A stretch of DNA of 64,000 nucleotides from assembly GCF_004000805.1 (NCBI RefSeq), contig NZ_BILY01000008.1:171976-235975 (forward strand). Reading direction: 5' to 3'. Below the pieces are notes generated by a model. That model saw nothing but the letters and a program-made list of their open reading frames with translations. It made no database searches and was not told the origin of the DNA. The position numbers and the translations under genes are program-made. The stretch comes from Paenibacillus glycanilyticus NBRC 16618. Lineage in GTDB: Bacteria > Bacillota > Bacilli > Paenibacillales > Paenibacillaceae. Positions 8,050-16,499 of this stretch are shown here, one piece after another (the first letter of the stretch is position 1; each line of letters opens with the position of its first letter).

Positions 8050-9165
8050 TTATTTCAAATTTTCGGAATTTAGTCCTTCCAGCTCCGGCAGTACGAAAAC
8101 GCCGTCTTTTCGGATTAATACATCATCGAAATAAATTTCTCCACCGCCGTATTCCGGACGTTGAATCAATACTAAATCCCAATGAATGGAAGAACGGTTG
8201 CCATTATCGGTCTCCTCATACGCTTGACCCGGCGTAAAGTGAAGGCTTCCCGCAATCTTTTCGTCAAACAAAATATCGTTCATCGGATGCAAAATATACG
8301 GATTAAAGCCGATTGCGAATTCGCCGATGTAACGCGCGCCTTCGTCGCTGTCCAGAATCTCGTTCAACTTCTTCGTATCATTGCTGGTTGCGTTAACAAT
8401 CTTGCCATTCTCGAACGTAAACGAGATATTCTGGAACGTTGTTCCGGAATAGACGCTTGGCGAATTGTACGTAATTACGCCGTTAACTGAATCCCGGACA
8501 GGCGCGGAGAATACTTCGCCGTCAGGAATATTCCGCTGGCCGGAGCATTTTTTCGCACCGATATCTTTGATGGAGAACGTTAAGTCCGTACCTGGCGAAA
8601 CGATCCGTACTTTGTCCGTACGGGACATCAAGGCCTGAAGAGGATCCTGCGCGCGGTCCATTTTCGCGTAATCCAGGTTGCAAACATCAAAATAGAAATC
8701 CTCAAACGCTTCCGTGCTCATGTTAGCCAGCTGCGCCATCGATGGAGTCGGGTAACGGAGAACAACCCACTTCGTCCGCTTAACGCGCTCCTCCATATGT
8801 ACGGGATGTGTGTATAATTGCTCGTATAGACGCATTTTTTCCTTTGGCACATCAGACAATTCGTTAACGTTCGAGCCCGACCGCACGCCGATATAGCCTT
8901 GCATTTGCTCCATGCGCTCAAGGTCATGCTTCGCCCAAAGCTCGATTTGCTCCTTGGTTGCATGCGTCAGCATCGTCCGCAGGACAGAGCGGTCACTCAG
9001 CTCCACAAACGGTCTTCCGCCACGCTTTGTTACTTCTTCGATAAGGCATTTGCCCAGCTCCAGCTCAAGGCCAATCAAATCGATCAGTACGTTGTCGCCG
9101 GGCTGTACATCAATCGAGTAACCGGCAAGGTTGGCCGCCAGCTTCTGTAATCTTGCATCACGCAT
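8050..9165 (-). CDS. M29 family aminopeptidase (AmpS/PepS type)
   Basis: Metal-dependent cytosolic aminopeptidase of the thermophilic aminopeptidase family, removing N-terminal residues from peptides. 371 residues, close to the usual length of about 410 for AmpS. Visible active-site blocks are DGEVFSAPV (metal-ligand Glu), the ARYIGEFAIGFNP region, DEKIAGSLHFTPG and SSIHWDLVLI (His and Asp ligands). The start codon ATG has TGGAGG 13 bases upstream. It lies 76 bp downstream of the lipoprotein gene on the same strand and may be read through from it. I see no terminator directly after it. Confidence 0.9.
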   Translation of the reverse strand: MRDARLQKLAANLAGYSIDVQPGDNVLIDLIGLELELGKCLIEEVTKRGGRPFVELSDRSVLRTMLTHATKEQIELWAKHDLERMEQMQGYIGVRSGSNVNELSDVPKEKMRLYEQLYTHPVHMEERVKRTKWVVLRYPTPSMAQLANMSTEAFEDFYFDVCNLDYAKMDRAQDPLQALMSRTDKVRIVSPGTDLTFSIKDIGAKKCSGQRNIPDGEVFSAPVRDSVNGVITYNSPSVYSGTTFQNISFTFENGKIVNATSNDTKKLNEILDSDEGARYIGEFAIGFNPYILHPMNDILFDEKIAGSLHFTPGQAYEETDNGNRSSIHWDLVLIQRPEYGGGEIYFDDVLIRKDGVFVLPELEGLNSENLK

Positions 9166-9241
9166 CTTTATTCAAACCTCCATTACTTATGAGCACTGTT
9201 TTGTGAAAAACAGCCTTCGAACATATTAGCATGTTGCTTGC

Positions 9242-9940
9242 TTATTGAACAGTTCCTGTTCCGTTAAAGGGACTAAAGGTAACGCTGGTATCGCGTTTTT
9301 CCTGTTTGTCTTGTCCGGAGAGCGAATAATGAAGAACGGAATGCTCCTCCAGCTTAGTCGGTACAAGACTATTTCTGTCGATCAACACCGTATATTGTGC
9401 TTTTACCTGCAGGGATTTCAGCATTTTGTCCATCTGCTTTCGGGATTCGTTAAATTCTTTCAGCCAGGCTTGTTTATACGGCCCTTCTTCCAGCGGTTCC
9501 TTGGCAGCCAGCGCGTTCATCTCATCCTGAAGCTGCTCTTTCCAGAGCTTGTTGGCATCCTGATCGTTCAGCTCGATATGCAAGGCAACTTGGTTGGCTG
9601 TTGTGGCCGCGTCGACAAAGTCTACTTTCTTATGCGCGTTTTTCACTTTGTTCAGAACCTCAATCGGGCTCCACTCCAGATCCTCGCCGTCATCGCCTTG
9701 AGCATGCAGCTTGGTATGCTCTTCGACATGTCCTTGAAAGGTCCGGGGCGCGTAAGCCCATCCTTCCGCCGAGTAGATGGTTGTCTGGCCGGAGAACGCA
9801 TACTGATCCTTGCCCGCAAGGCCGGCAATCGACATGTTAAGCCATTCCTCGGGCGGACGGCTGGAGGTTGAGCATCCGGTCAAGGCTAGTACAAGCGCTG
9901 CAAGCAGCGTGCTAATAAACGTATGTTTTAGGAGCTTCAA
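9242..9940 (-). CDS. Lipoprotein of unknown function
   Basis: 232 residues with a clear type II signal: MKLLKH, a hydrophobic stretch, and the lipobox LTGC, so Cys23 should be lipidated and the protein anchored outside the membrane. The mature part has short repeats of charged helical sequence (YKQAWLKEFNESRKQMDKMLKSLQ) followed by a predicted beta-rich C-terminal end (YTVLIDRNSLVPTKLEEHS), which resembles the general plan of LppX/LolA-like or DUF6612-like lipoproteins. I do not recognise the family with confidence. A ribosome site AAAGGTG precedes the ATG. Confidence 0.8.
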   Translation of the reverse strand: MKLLKHTFISTLLAALVLALTGCSTSSRPPEEWLNMSIAGLAGKDQYAFSGQTTIYSAEGWAYAPRTFQGHVEEHTKLHAQGDDGEDLEWSPIEVLNKVKNAHKKVDFVDAATTANQVALHIELNDQDANKLWKEQLQDEMNALAAKEPLEEGPYKQAWLKEFNESRKQMDKMLKSLQVKAQYTVLIDRNSLVPTKLEEHSVLHYSLSGQDKQEKRDTSVTFSPFNGTGTVQ

Positions 9941-10029
9941 TTAACACAACACCTTTCATTCAATCGTTCCATATAACCTTATCGTCCCCTGAACGGACAG
10001 CGCCTTATTCGGATCGTTTCCAAAAAGAA

Positions 10030-10053
10030 AAGGACACCTCTGGAGGTGTCCTT
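10030..10053 (-). terminator. Terminator of the GGDEF gene
   Basis: Perfect 11-bp stem AAGGACACCTC with a 2-base loop, followed on the minus strand by a T-rich tract. It lies just after the GGDEF stop. Confidence 0.85.
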
Positions 10054-10061
10054 CGTAACAA

Positions 10062-12014
10062 TTAGTTGGCTTGTCCGATATAAATCCGGTTTCTGCCGTT
10101 GTTTTTTGCTTCATAAAGCGCCATATCCGCTCTGTAGAATAGGGATTCCACGCTGATTTTCTCGTTCTCAAACGTCCATTCGGAGACACCGCAGGATACC
10201 GTCACAACCGGCTGAGTTTCTGCTTCCACATGGGTTCGGATCCGTTCCGCAATTCTGTAAGCCTGTTCCGAACGGATACCCGGCAAATAAACCGCCAATT
10301 CCTCCCCGCCCCATCTTGCGGCAATGTCGCCCTGCCGGATCGAGCTGCGGATGATGCTGCTGACCTGTACCAGAATCTGATCGCCAACCTGATGTCCGAA
10401 CGTATCGTTGATTTGCTTGAAATGGTCGATATCGACGAGGATCAATGCACCGAGCGGATCTTTCCTCTGACGGCTTTGAATCTGCTCATTGAGATAATGG
10501 CGGGCGTGCAGGCCCGTCAAATTATCCGTAATCACCATTCTCCGGACTTCGGCATGAAGCGATGCATTCGTAATGGCCAGCCCTATATGAGTCGACATGA
10601 CCTGCAGAAGCTTGTAATTGTCATAGGAAAAGAAATTCGCGCTTTTATGGGCAACCATTATAACGCCGACAACTTCCGAATCGACAAGAATCGGCGTAGC
10701 AATAAGCGAGCGTGCTCCCGTATTGTCCATAAGCTTGGAATTGACGACTCTCGTGTGCCAATAATCCGAAATGATAAGCGGCTCTTTCGTCCGATGCACG
10801 ATGCCGCAGAACCCGTATTCGGGCGAGAAATGCTCGCTAGACATGGCAGGGATATTGCTCGCCATAACGACAAACTGATTTTTCTCTTTGTTAAGCTGAA
10901 GAACGCAGCAATAATCGGCGTCAAAGACGCTTAGAAGCTCTGATGAAGCAAATTTGAAAATTTCCTTCAGCTTCAGCGATTGGTTCAGCCTCTTCGTAAG
11001 CTCGTTAATCAATCTTAATTCATTAATAAGAAGGTTCGACTGCTCGTATAGCTTCGCGTTCTCAAACGCTGTGCCGGCCGTATCGGCCAGCAAAACAAAA
11101 GCCGGCAGGTCCGCATCATCCCAGCTGCTCGCGTTAACCGTCAAGCATAAAACGCCGTAAGCAGCCTGCTTGCCCGTCATAGGTACCGCAAGACGTTTAG
11201 TCCCATCCCGGTCCTGCTCGGTCACAAGCTTGCCTTCCAGAAACGACTTGGCTACCAGGTCATGCGCCGCATTTTTAAATACAAGGGGTTTGACTCGGGA
11301 ATCCCCGTTGACATGATCCTGCGATAAATACAATTGCGCAATCGAATTCGGATATAACTGCTCCAAACTGCTTAGCATTTCGGACAATACCGAAGTGACG
11401 TCGAATTGGTCATACAGCCTTTTGGCCGCCAAAAACAAGGCATCGCGCCTGCTCGCTTCCTTGTCCGTCCGCTTTTGCTGCAATAGCAGATCTTTGATGT
11501 AGAGCTGCTCAAACCTTCGGTAAAAGCATGTCCGGAAATGAAGCGCGCTAAGCTGCGCGATGGACTTGGCCTGAGCTCCGTCAAGAAAATCTGTTACATA
11601 AACCAAGACGCAAAAAGGACGACGATCCGATCGAGTGAGTACGGGAACGGCCACGGCCTCCAACTTCCGCTCATCTTCTGTCGCAGATTCTGATGATGTC
11701 ATGGAATCGGCAGCAGCCTGCCGCGCGGCGGCAATTGCCTCCGCCTGACGATATATCTCCATGGTTCCCGCGGAACCAATCACATTGCTGTTCAAATCTA
11801 ACAATACGAACTGCCCGCCTACCGGCATCGCTTGCTCATCGGAATCCTTGCGCCAGCAAGCAAAGCTCTCCTGCAGCAACGGCAGCAAGTACGGTTCATC
11901 CGCAGCTTGAATATCTTCATTCTCAAACCATATTGTTCGCATATCCTCTTCAATCCGATGAGCTGCCGCGGCAGTTTCATCTAACGCCTGTGGATTATTA
12001 TATAAATCCGCCAT
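10062..12014 (-). CDS. GAF-GGDEF diguanylate cyclase
   Basis: About 650 residues that should make cyclic di-GMP from two GTP. The N-terminal 340 residues form weakly conserved sensor modules, followed by a GAF domain (about 335-490, with LNKEKNQFVVMAS and PILVDSEVVGVIMVAH) and a C-terminal GGDEF domain that starts at DNLTGLHARHYL. The active-site loop reads GGEEL, an active variant, and RQGD five residues upstream fits the RxxD inhibitory site for product feedback. No membrane segment is seen, so it is probably a soluble sensor. Start is uncertain: TTG 12062, GTG 12023 (best spaced from GAGGGAAGGG) and ATG 12014 are in frame; I give the ATG. Confidence 0.88.
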   Translation of the reverse strand: MADLYNNPQALDETAAAAHRIEEDMRTIWFENEDIQAADEPYLLPLLQESFACWRKDSDEQAMPVGGQFVLLDLNSNVIGSAGTMEIYRQAEAIAAARQAAADSMTSSESATEDERKLEAVAVPVLTRSDRRPFCVLVYVTDFLDGAQAKSIAQLSALHFRTCFYRRFEQLYIKDLLLQQKRTDKEASRRDALFLAAKRLYDQFDVTSVLSEMLSSLEQLYPNSIAQLYLSQDHVNGDSRVKPLVFKNAAHDLVAKSFLEGKLVTEQDRDGTKRLAVPMTGKQAAYGVLCLTVNASSWDDADLPAFVLLADTAGTAFENAKLYEQSNLLINELRLINELTKRLNQSLKLKEIFKFASSELLSVFDADYCCVLQLNKEKNQFVVMASNIPAMSSEHFSPEYGFCGIVHRTKEPLIISDYWHTRVVNSKLMDNTGARSLIATPILVDSEVVGVIMVAHKSANFFSYDNYKLLQVMSTHIGLAITNASLHAEVRRMVITDNLTGLHARHYLNEQIQSRQRKDPLGALILVDIDHFKQINDTFGHQVGDQILVQVSSIIRSSIRQGDIAARWGGEELAVYLPGIRSEQAYRIAERIRTHVEAETQPVVTVSCGVSEWTFENEKISVESLFYRADMALYEAKNNGRNRIYIGQAN

Positions 12015-12177
12015 CGGCAACACCCAGCCCTTCCCTCTATATAAAGGAGACGAGTCTATCAAGCTATTATTTCAATTTATAATATACTTTATTTTTGAGA
12101 ATTTTGCACTACTCAAAATTCCAACTTTTAGGTCTTTTGAACCGCGTCCGCTGACGTTGATGGGAAGTGCTGGCGCC

Positions 12178-12207
12178 TTGACAAAGGCAAGCAATTTCAT
12201 ATATTAT
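12178..12207 (+). promoter_or_regulatory. Promoter of rpsD
   Basis: Perfect -35 TTGACA at 12178-12183; the -10 is either TATATT (16-base spacing) or TATTAT (18-base spacing). Transcription would start near 12215, leaving a leader of about 160 bases before rpsD. Confidence 0.7.
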
Positions 12208-12214
12208 CTATAAA

Positions 12215-12377
12215 TGAATGCATGGGCGTACGGTTTTGTGTCACCCTCAGAAATACGTTCGCTGATATACCAGCGGCTGAACTGTTTATCAGGCTTCGAA
12301 GATTTCGAGCATAGAGCGTATTCGGCGAAACACAACCCCATCCTCAAAAATACAATTTTGAAGGAGTTACACAACTC
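12215..12377 (+). promoter_or_regulatory. rpsD leader, probable S4 autoregulatory RNA
   Basis: Untranslated leader of a stand-alone S4 gene. In Bacillus, S4 represses its own mRNA by binding a pseudoknotted leader. Here a CGCTG/CAGCG hairpin (12260-12275) and a TCAAAA/TTTTGA hairpin (12344-12361) directly before the GAAGGAG ribosome site are visible. The full pseudoknot was not folded, so the regulatory role is inferred from gene and position. Confidence 0.55.
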
Positions 12378-12977
12378 ATGTCCCGTTATACAGGTCCTAA
12401 ATTTAAATTAAGCCGCCGTCTTGGTATTTCCTTGAGCGGTACTGGCAAAGAATTGAAACGTCCATTCCCTCCAGGCCAACACGGTCCTAACCAACGCAAA
12501 AAGCTTAGCGGTTATGGCGTTCAATTGCAAGAAAAACAAAAACTGCGTCACATGTACGGCTTGAACGAGAAGCAATTCCGCAACTTGTTCGACAAAGCGG
12601 CTAAACTGAAAGGTATCTCCGGTGAAAACTTCATGGTCCTTCTCGAAAGCCGCCTGGACAACCTCGTGTTCCGTCTTGGTTTCGCTAACTCCCGTGCAGG
12701 CGCACGTCAGTTGGTATCCCACGGTCACGTAACGGTTAACGGCAAAAAAGTCGACATCGCTTCCTTCACAGTATCGACTGGCGACGTAATCGGTCTGCGC
12801 GAGCGCAGCCGTGGTCTGAAATCGATCAAAGAAGCGATCGAAGGCCGTCATCACCTGCCGAACTACCTGGAATTCAACGATACAGCTGTTGAAGGCAAAT
12901 ACGTTCGTCTTCCAGAACGCGCTGAGCTTTCCCAAGAGATCGACGAGAAACAAATCGTCGAGTTCTACAGCCGTTAA
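12378..12977 (+). CDS. rpsD: 30S ribosomal protein S4
   Basis: Primary 16S rRNA-binding protein that nucleates small-subunit assembly and also represses its own synthesis. 199 residues, the normal length, starting [19 protein letters not shown]. The S4 RNA-binding domain is clear at about 90-150 ([38 protein letters not shown]). No CxxC zinc motif is present at the N-terminus, so this is the zinc-free form. It is monocistronic with its own promoter, leader and terminator, as in B. subtilis where rpsD is also separate from the other ribosomal operons. Confidence 0.98.
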   Translation: MSRYTGPKFKLSRRLGISLSGTGKELKRPFPPGQHGPNQRKKLSGYGVQLQEKQKLRHMYGLNEKQFRNLFDKAAKLKGISGENFMVLLESRLDNLVFRLGFANSRAGARQLVSHGHVTVNGKKVDIASFTVSTGDVIGLRERSRGLKSIKEAIEGRHHLPNYLEFNDTAVEGKYVRLPERAELSQEIDEKQIVEFYSR

Positions 12978-12990
12978 TCGCTTGACTCGG

Positions 12991-13023
12991 AAACCCCGGG
13001 AGCTTATGCTCTCCGGGGTTTTT
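12991..13023 (+). terminator. Terminator of rpsD
   Basis: GC-rich stem AAACCCCGG..GAG / CTC..CCGGGGTT followed by TTTTT, 13 bases after the rpsD stop. Confidence 0.9.
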
Positions 13024-13131
13024 ACCGTTTACTTCATAGGTTAAACCTATAAAGAAGATAGATATTATATATTTCACTTATATGGCTAAAGGAGGTAAAA
13101 CTAAGGTATAACCGATCGGAGGCGATGAAAC

Positions 13132-13905
13132 ATGATCAATCAAGGCACGCAGGCATGGAATCCCGGGACGTACGATACGCAGCTCGGGTTTGTATCAAAG
13201 CTCGGCAAAGGCATTCTGGATTGGCTGGATCCGCAGCCAGGAGAACATATTCTGGATCTGGGCTGCGGTACAGGCGATCTGGCCGTTGAAATCGCCGGAT
13301 CGGGCGCGAAGGTAACCGGAATGGATCAGTCGGAAGCCATGATTGCGTCCGCAAGAAGCAAATATCCGGATATTACCTTCATCGTTGGGGACGGTGAGCA
13401 ATTCCGCTTCGAGGCTCCGTTTGATGCCGTTTTCTCGAACGCGGCTCTGCACTGGATGACAAATGCCCGCGGTGTTATTGAATCCGTTCGGGATTCCTTA
13501 AAGGGCGGAGGAAGGTTTGTTGCCGAATTTGGCGGCAAGGGCAATGTAGATGTTTTTGTCCAGGCCTTTTACGAGGTAATGCCGCGATACGGCATAGATC
13601 CGGCTGAACGGAACCCTTGGTATTTCCCTTCGATTGGCGAATATGCAAGCCTGCTCGAACAAAATGGGTTCGAGGTCACAATTGCCGAGCATTTCGACCG
13701 ACCTACTCCTTTGCCGGAAGGAGAAAAAGGGGTAATGCATTGGCTGGACGGATTCGGGGATGCTTTCTTCAAAGACCTCGATAACGCCGATAGAGAGTCT
13801 GCCAAGCAAGAGGTATACGAGGCAGCCAAACAGAAGCTGCAGGTCGTCAGTGGGGTTTATCAAGCTGATTACAGACGGATCCGTATATCTGCCGTGAAAT
13901 TATAG
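13132..13905 (+). CDS. Class I SAM-dependent methyltransferase
   Basis: 257 residues with the Rossmann-type methyltransferase core near the N-terminus: motif I HILDLGCGTGDLA, the acidic end of strand 2 VTGMDQSEAMI, motif III GDGEQFRF and motif IV FDAVFSNAALHWM. The AALHWM block is typical of the Tam/UbiE-like group (trans-aconitate methyltransferase and relatives), but the substrate cannot be inferred. CGGAGGCGATGAAAC precedes the ATG. It is alone between two terminators. No membrane segment is seen. Confidence 0.9.
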   Translation: MINQGTQAWNPGTYDTQLGFVSKLGKGILDWLDPQPGEHILDLGCGTGDLAVEIAGSGAKVTGMDQSEAMIASARSKYPDITFIVGDGEQFRFEAPFDAVFSNAALHWMTNARGVIESVRDSLKGGGRFVAEFGGKGNVDVFVQAFYEVMPRYGIDPAERNPWYFPSIGEYASLLEQNGFEVTIAEHFDRPTPLPEGEKGVMHWLDGFGDAFFKDLDNADRESAKQEVYEAAKQKLQVVSGVYQADYRRIRISAVKL

Positions 13906-13930
13906 AAAACCTATTCTATAACGGCAAAAG

Positions 13931-13968
13931 AAATCCCGGAGAGGCTCCTATTGTCCTCTCCGGGATTT
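13931..13968. terminator. Terminator between methyltransferase and floT
   Basis: Perfect 14-bp inverted repeat AAATCCCGGAGAGG with a 10-base loop between convergent genes; likely used in both directions. Confidence 0.88.
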
Positions 13969-13978
13969 ATATGTTTCG

Positions 13979-15514
13979 TTATTCTTTTTTCTCCACAGGC
14001 TCGGCAGGCTGCGGGATTTGCACAGGCGCCTCTGCGGCAGCTGCCACAGGCTGAGTTAGAGAACCGGATACCCGGGACGTTAAGTTTTTCATCAGGGAGT
14101 TGACATCAATTCCGGATACGTTTTTCAGCATCTCCGGTGCTGTCGCCATTAAGCCGGTTACGTAATTGCTTAAGCGGGCAGCCCCTTCGCCATGACCGGT
14201 ATCTACAACCGTCAGCTTGTCGATGCCTTTAATCGGCTCTGCCACTTTGCCCGCAAGCTCAGGCAGCATTTTTACGATGATATCGAGAACCGCAGCTTCG
14301 CCAAAGCTTTCGAACGCTTGAGCAAGCTTTTCCTTCGCTTCCGCCTCGGCAAGACCGCGCAGACGGATAACCTCGGCTTCGGCTGTACCTTTCGCGCGTT
14401 CCGCGTCGGCGATCGCAAGACCGTCCAGACGCTTCTGCTCGGCAAGCGCCTTCGCTTCCGATTCGATGCGGTATTGCACCGCATCCGCTTCGCGGAGCTT
14501 TTTGGTTTTATCCGCTTCGGCCGCTTGTTCGACCGCATAACGGTCGGCTTCGGCTTTTTTCTTCACTTCCGCATCATACTGCTTCTCGCGGCGCAAAATT
14601 TCTTTCGCTTCCAGGTCAATCTCGCGTTCTTTCCGGACGAGCTCAACCTTCATCTGCTCTTCTACCACGCTCTGCTTCGCGCGCGCTTCTTGAATCGAAT
14701 AAGCTTGATCCGCTTCCGCTTTCGCCATATCCTGCTCGCGTTTGAAGGAAGCCACCTTCAGTTCTTTCTCTTTGGCAGCTTCGGCGATATTAGTATCGCG
14801 CAGAAGCTCGGCCTTTTGTCCTTCTTCCTCGGCAATCGCCTTCTTAATCCTGGAATCTCTTACGGCCTCCGCTTCCGCGATATCCGCATCGCGTTTTACG
14901 GCAGCGATACGCGGTTTACCAAGGGCATCGAGATATCCATGCTTATCCCGCAAATCCTTGATCGTGAAGGAAACGATCTGCAGGCCCATCTTTTTCAAAT
15001 CCTTGGCTGCGACGCCCTGCACCTCTTGCGCGAATTTATCGCGGTTCCGGTAAACCTCTTCTACCGTCATCGTACCGAGAATAGCCCGGAGATGACCTTC
15101 CAGCACCTCTTGCGCTTCGCTCTTCAAAGCTTCGGTTGGCTTGCCCATGAACTGCTCGGCAGCCGTCGCCACATCCTCAACGATACCGCCGATTTTGATA
15201 ATCGCGACACCATCCGCCATTACAGGTACGCCTTGTTCCGTGTATACTTCCGGAGTAGAGACGTCCAGCTTGTGGGAGAGCAGCGACAGAAACTCTGCCT
15301 TCTGGAAGATGGGAAGGATAAAGGCGCCTCCGCCGCGGACGATTTTAATTTTACGGCCGGTTTCATCCGCGCTTACGTTGCGGCTTCCCAAGAAGGAACC
15401 CGTTACGATCATCGCTTCGTCTGGGCTTACGGTACGGTAGCGCGCCCAAAAGGCAATACCGAGGATAACGAATACGGCAACTACAATAGAAGGAATAATA
15501 AGATACTCTGGCAT
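13979..15514 (-). CDS. floT: Flotillin (FloT/YuaG)
   Basis: SPFH-family scaffold protein of bacterial membrane microdomains. 511 residues: one N-terminal hydrophobic segment (about 5-25), an SPFH/PHB domain (about 35-200, with LDVSTPEVYTEQGVPV and VEEVYRNRDKFAQEV), then a long Ala/Glu-rich coiled coil of about 180 residues with repeated AEAEA motifs, and a Pro/Ala-rich tail. ATG has AGGAGAAAG upstream. It follows yuaF by 28 bp, matching the B. subtilis yuaF-floT order; a third gene yuaI is not present here. Upstream of the operon a sigma-W-like promoter is visible, as expected for an envelope stress operon. Confidence 0.95.
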   Translation of the reverse strand: MPEYLIIPSIVVAVFVILGIAFWARYRTVSPDEAMIVTGSFLGSRNVSADETGRKIKIVRGGGAFILPIFQKAEFLSLLSHKLDVSTPEVYTEQGVPVMADGVAIIKIGGIVEDVATAAEQFMGKPTEALKSEAQEVLEGHLRAILGTMTVEEVYRNRDKFAQEVQGVAAKDLKKMGLQIVSFTIKDLRDKHGYLDALGKPRIAAVKRDADIAEAEAVRDSRIKKAIAEEEGQKAELLRDTNIAEAAKEKELKVASFKREQDMAKAEADQAYSIQEARAKQSVVEEQMKVELVRKEREIDLEAKEILRREKQYDAEVKKKAEADRYAVEQAAEADKTKKLREADAVQYRIESEAKALAEQKRLDGLAIADAERAKGTAEAEVIRLRGLAEAEAKEKLAQAFESFGEAAVLDIIVKMLPELAGKVAEPIKGIDKLTVVDTGHGEGAARLSNYVTGLMATAPEMLKNVSGIDVNSLMKNLTSRVSGSLTQPVAAAAEAPVQIPQPAEPVEKKE

Positions 15515-15542
15515 GAACTTTCTCCTCTCAGTCTAGCACTTT

Positions 15543-16073
15543 TTAGTAAGGGTCAAGCTTGGAGACGTACAACGTATTATCTTTTACTTCCACAACAACA
15601 ACCCGGGAACCGCCTGGTATGTCGTCACCGTCGAAGCTGGCGGCAATCTGGTTGGTATATCCCGCGCCAGCTTTGACAAGCACTTCGCCGTAGCCCTTGG
15701 ATGGGATGGCCGTAATCACTTCGGCGATCTTGCCGCTTAGGTCCTTTTCCGAGAGCGCAATCGAATTTTCGCTTTCGCTCATCGGCTTTACATACAGGAA
15801 ATAGCCGCTGCCGCCAATAACCACGCCTCCCGCAAGAGCAAGAATAAATACGGCTGCGAGCCCAAGCGACGTGTAATGCGCAAGCAGCAGCCCTGCACCG
15901 CCAAATGCGGTAATTCCGCCAACCAAGGTTGTCGGATTAAGCCATGGATGACCGTCCAGCGACAAAAAATCAAGAATTCCGCCCAGCGCGTGACCGATCA
16001 AATCCCCAAGCAGAGCGCTAATGATGGCATATAAAGCTCCGCCAATGAGACATCCCCAATATACCGCCTCCAA
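15543..16073 (-). CDS. yuaF: NfeD-like membrane protein (YuaF)
   Basis: 176-residue partner of flotillin. Two to three hydrophobic segments in the first 100 residues (including GLAAVFILALAGGVVIGGSGYFLYV) are followed by an OB-fold NfeD domain outside the hydrophobic part (GKIAEVITAIPSKGYGEVLV, IPGGSRVVVVEVKDNTLYV). The start is TTG, preceded by GAGGAGGAGG, with no better ATG in frame. The operon order yuaF-floT and close spacing support the call. Length and order agree with the B. subtilis protein. Confidence 0.9.
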   Translation of the reverse strand: MEAVYWGCLIGGALYAIISALLGDLIGHALGGILDFLSLDGHPWLNPTTLVGGITAFGGAGLLLAHYTSLGLAAVFILALAGGVVIGGSGYFLYVKPMSESENSIALSEKDLSGKIAEVITAIPSKGYGEVLVKAGAGYTNQIAASFDGDDIPGGSRVVVVEVKDNTLYVSKLDPY

Positions 16074-16113
16074 CTTCCTCCTCCTCTCACAGCAACCATA
16101 TGCTGTTAATTCA

Positions 16114-16140
16114 TACGCGTATCCCCCCGCTTTTGTTTCG
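16114..16140 (-). promoter_or_regulatory. Sigma-W-like promoter of yuaF-floT
   Basis: On the minus strand CGAAAC (16140-16135), a 17-base spacer and CGTA (16117-16114) match the sigma-W consensus TGAAAC-N16/17-CGTA except for the first base. It lies about 40 bases upstream of the yuaF start. In B. subtilis yuaF-floT is a sigma-W operon. Confidence 0.6.
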
Positions 16141-16459
16141 GAAAAATGGGAGATTTCTAATCGCAGGCTTCATTTTTTTAATTTTTTCAAGCATTTGCAG
16201 TAAAACTATTCTAATTACGCATACAACTTTTCTTGGCTTTCAACGTCTATATAGACGCAAATGCTGCTTAAGGCGTCCGTCGGCGAAAGCACGCTGCCGA
16301 AATTAATCATTTGGGCAATATAACAATACGTGAAGCATACTTCGTTACGATTTGACATCATTCGCCGGCATCTCCATGTCTACCAACGCATTTCAGCTTT
16401 ACTACCACAGGGCTACAGGGAAGTCAATCATGCTAGTGCTCCAAATAAACGTTCTGTGT
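16141..16459. other. Divergent intergenic region between yuaF and the PBP gene
   Basis: No gene supported. It holds a perfect 14-bp palindrome CGTCTATATAGACG at 16244-16257, whose function is unknown, and otherwise unremarkable sequence. Confidence 0.4.
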
Positions 16460-16465
16460 TATAAT
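16457..16465 (+). promoter_or_regulatory. Extended -10 promoter of the class A PBP gene
   Basis: TGTTATAAT forms an extended -10 (TGn-TATAAT) about 35 bases upstream of the start codon. No good -35 box is seen, which fits the extended type. Confidence 0.5.
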
Positions 16466-16499
16466 AGGTTCTGGTCATTTAGAGGGGGAATTTGTACAT

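Noticed and set aside
13082..13111. Nine-codon frame (MAKGGKTKV) before the methyltransferase
   Set aside because: Has no ribosome site of its own and lies across the real AGGAGG region; too short to judge as a leader peptide.
14192..15676. Long open frame antisense to floT
   Set aside because: Shadow produced by the Ala/Glu coiled-coil repeats of FloT on the other strand; biased Phe/Arg/Leu composition and no domain.
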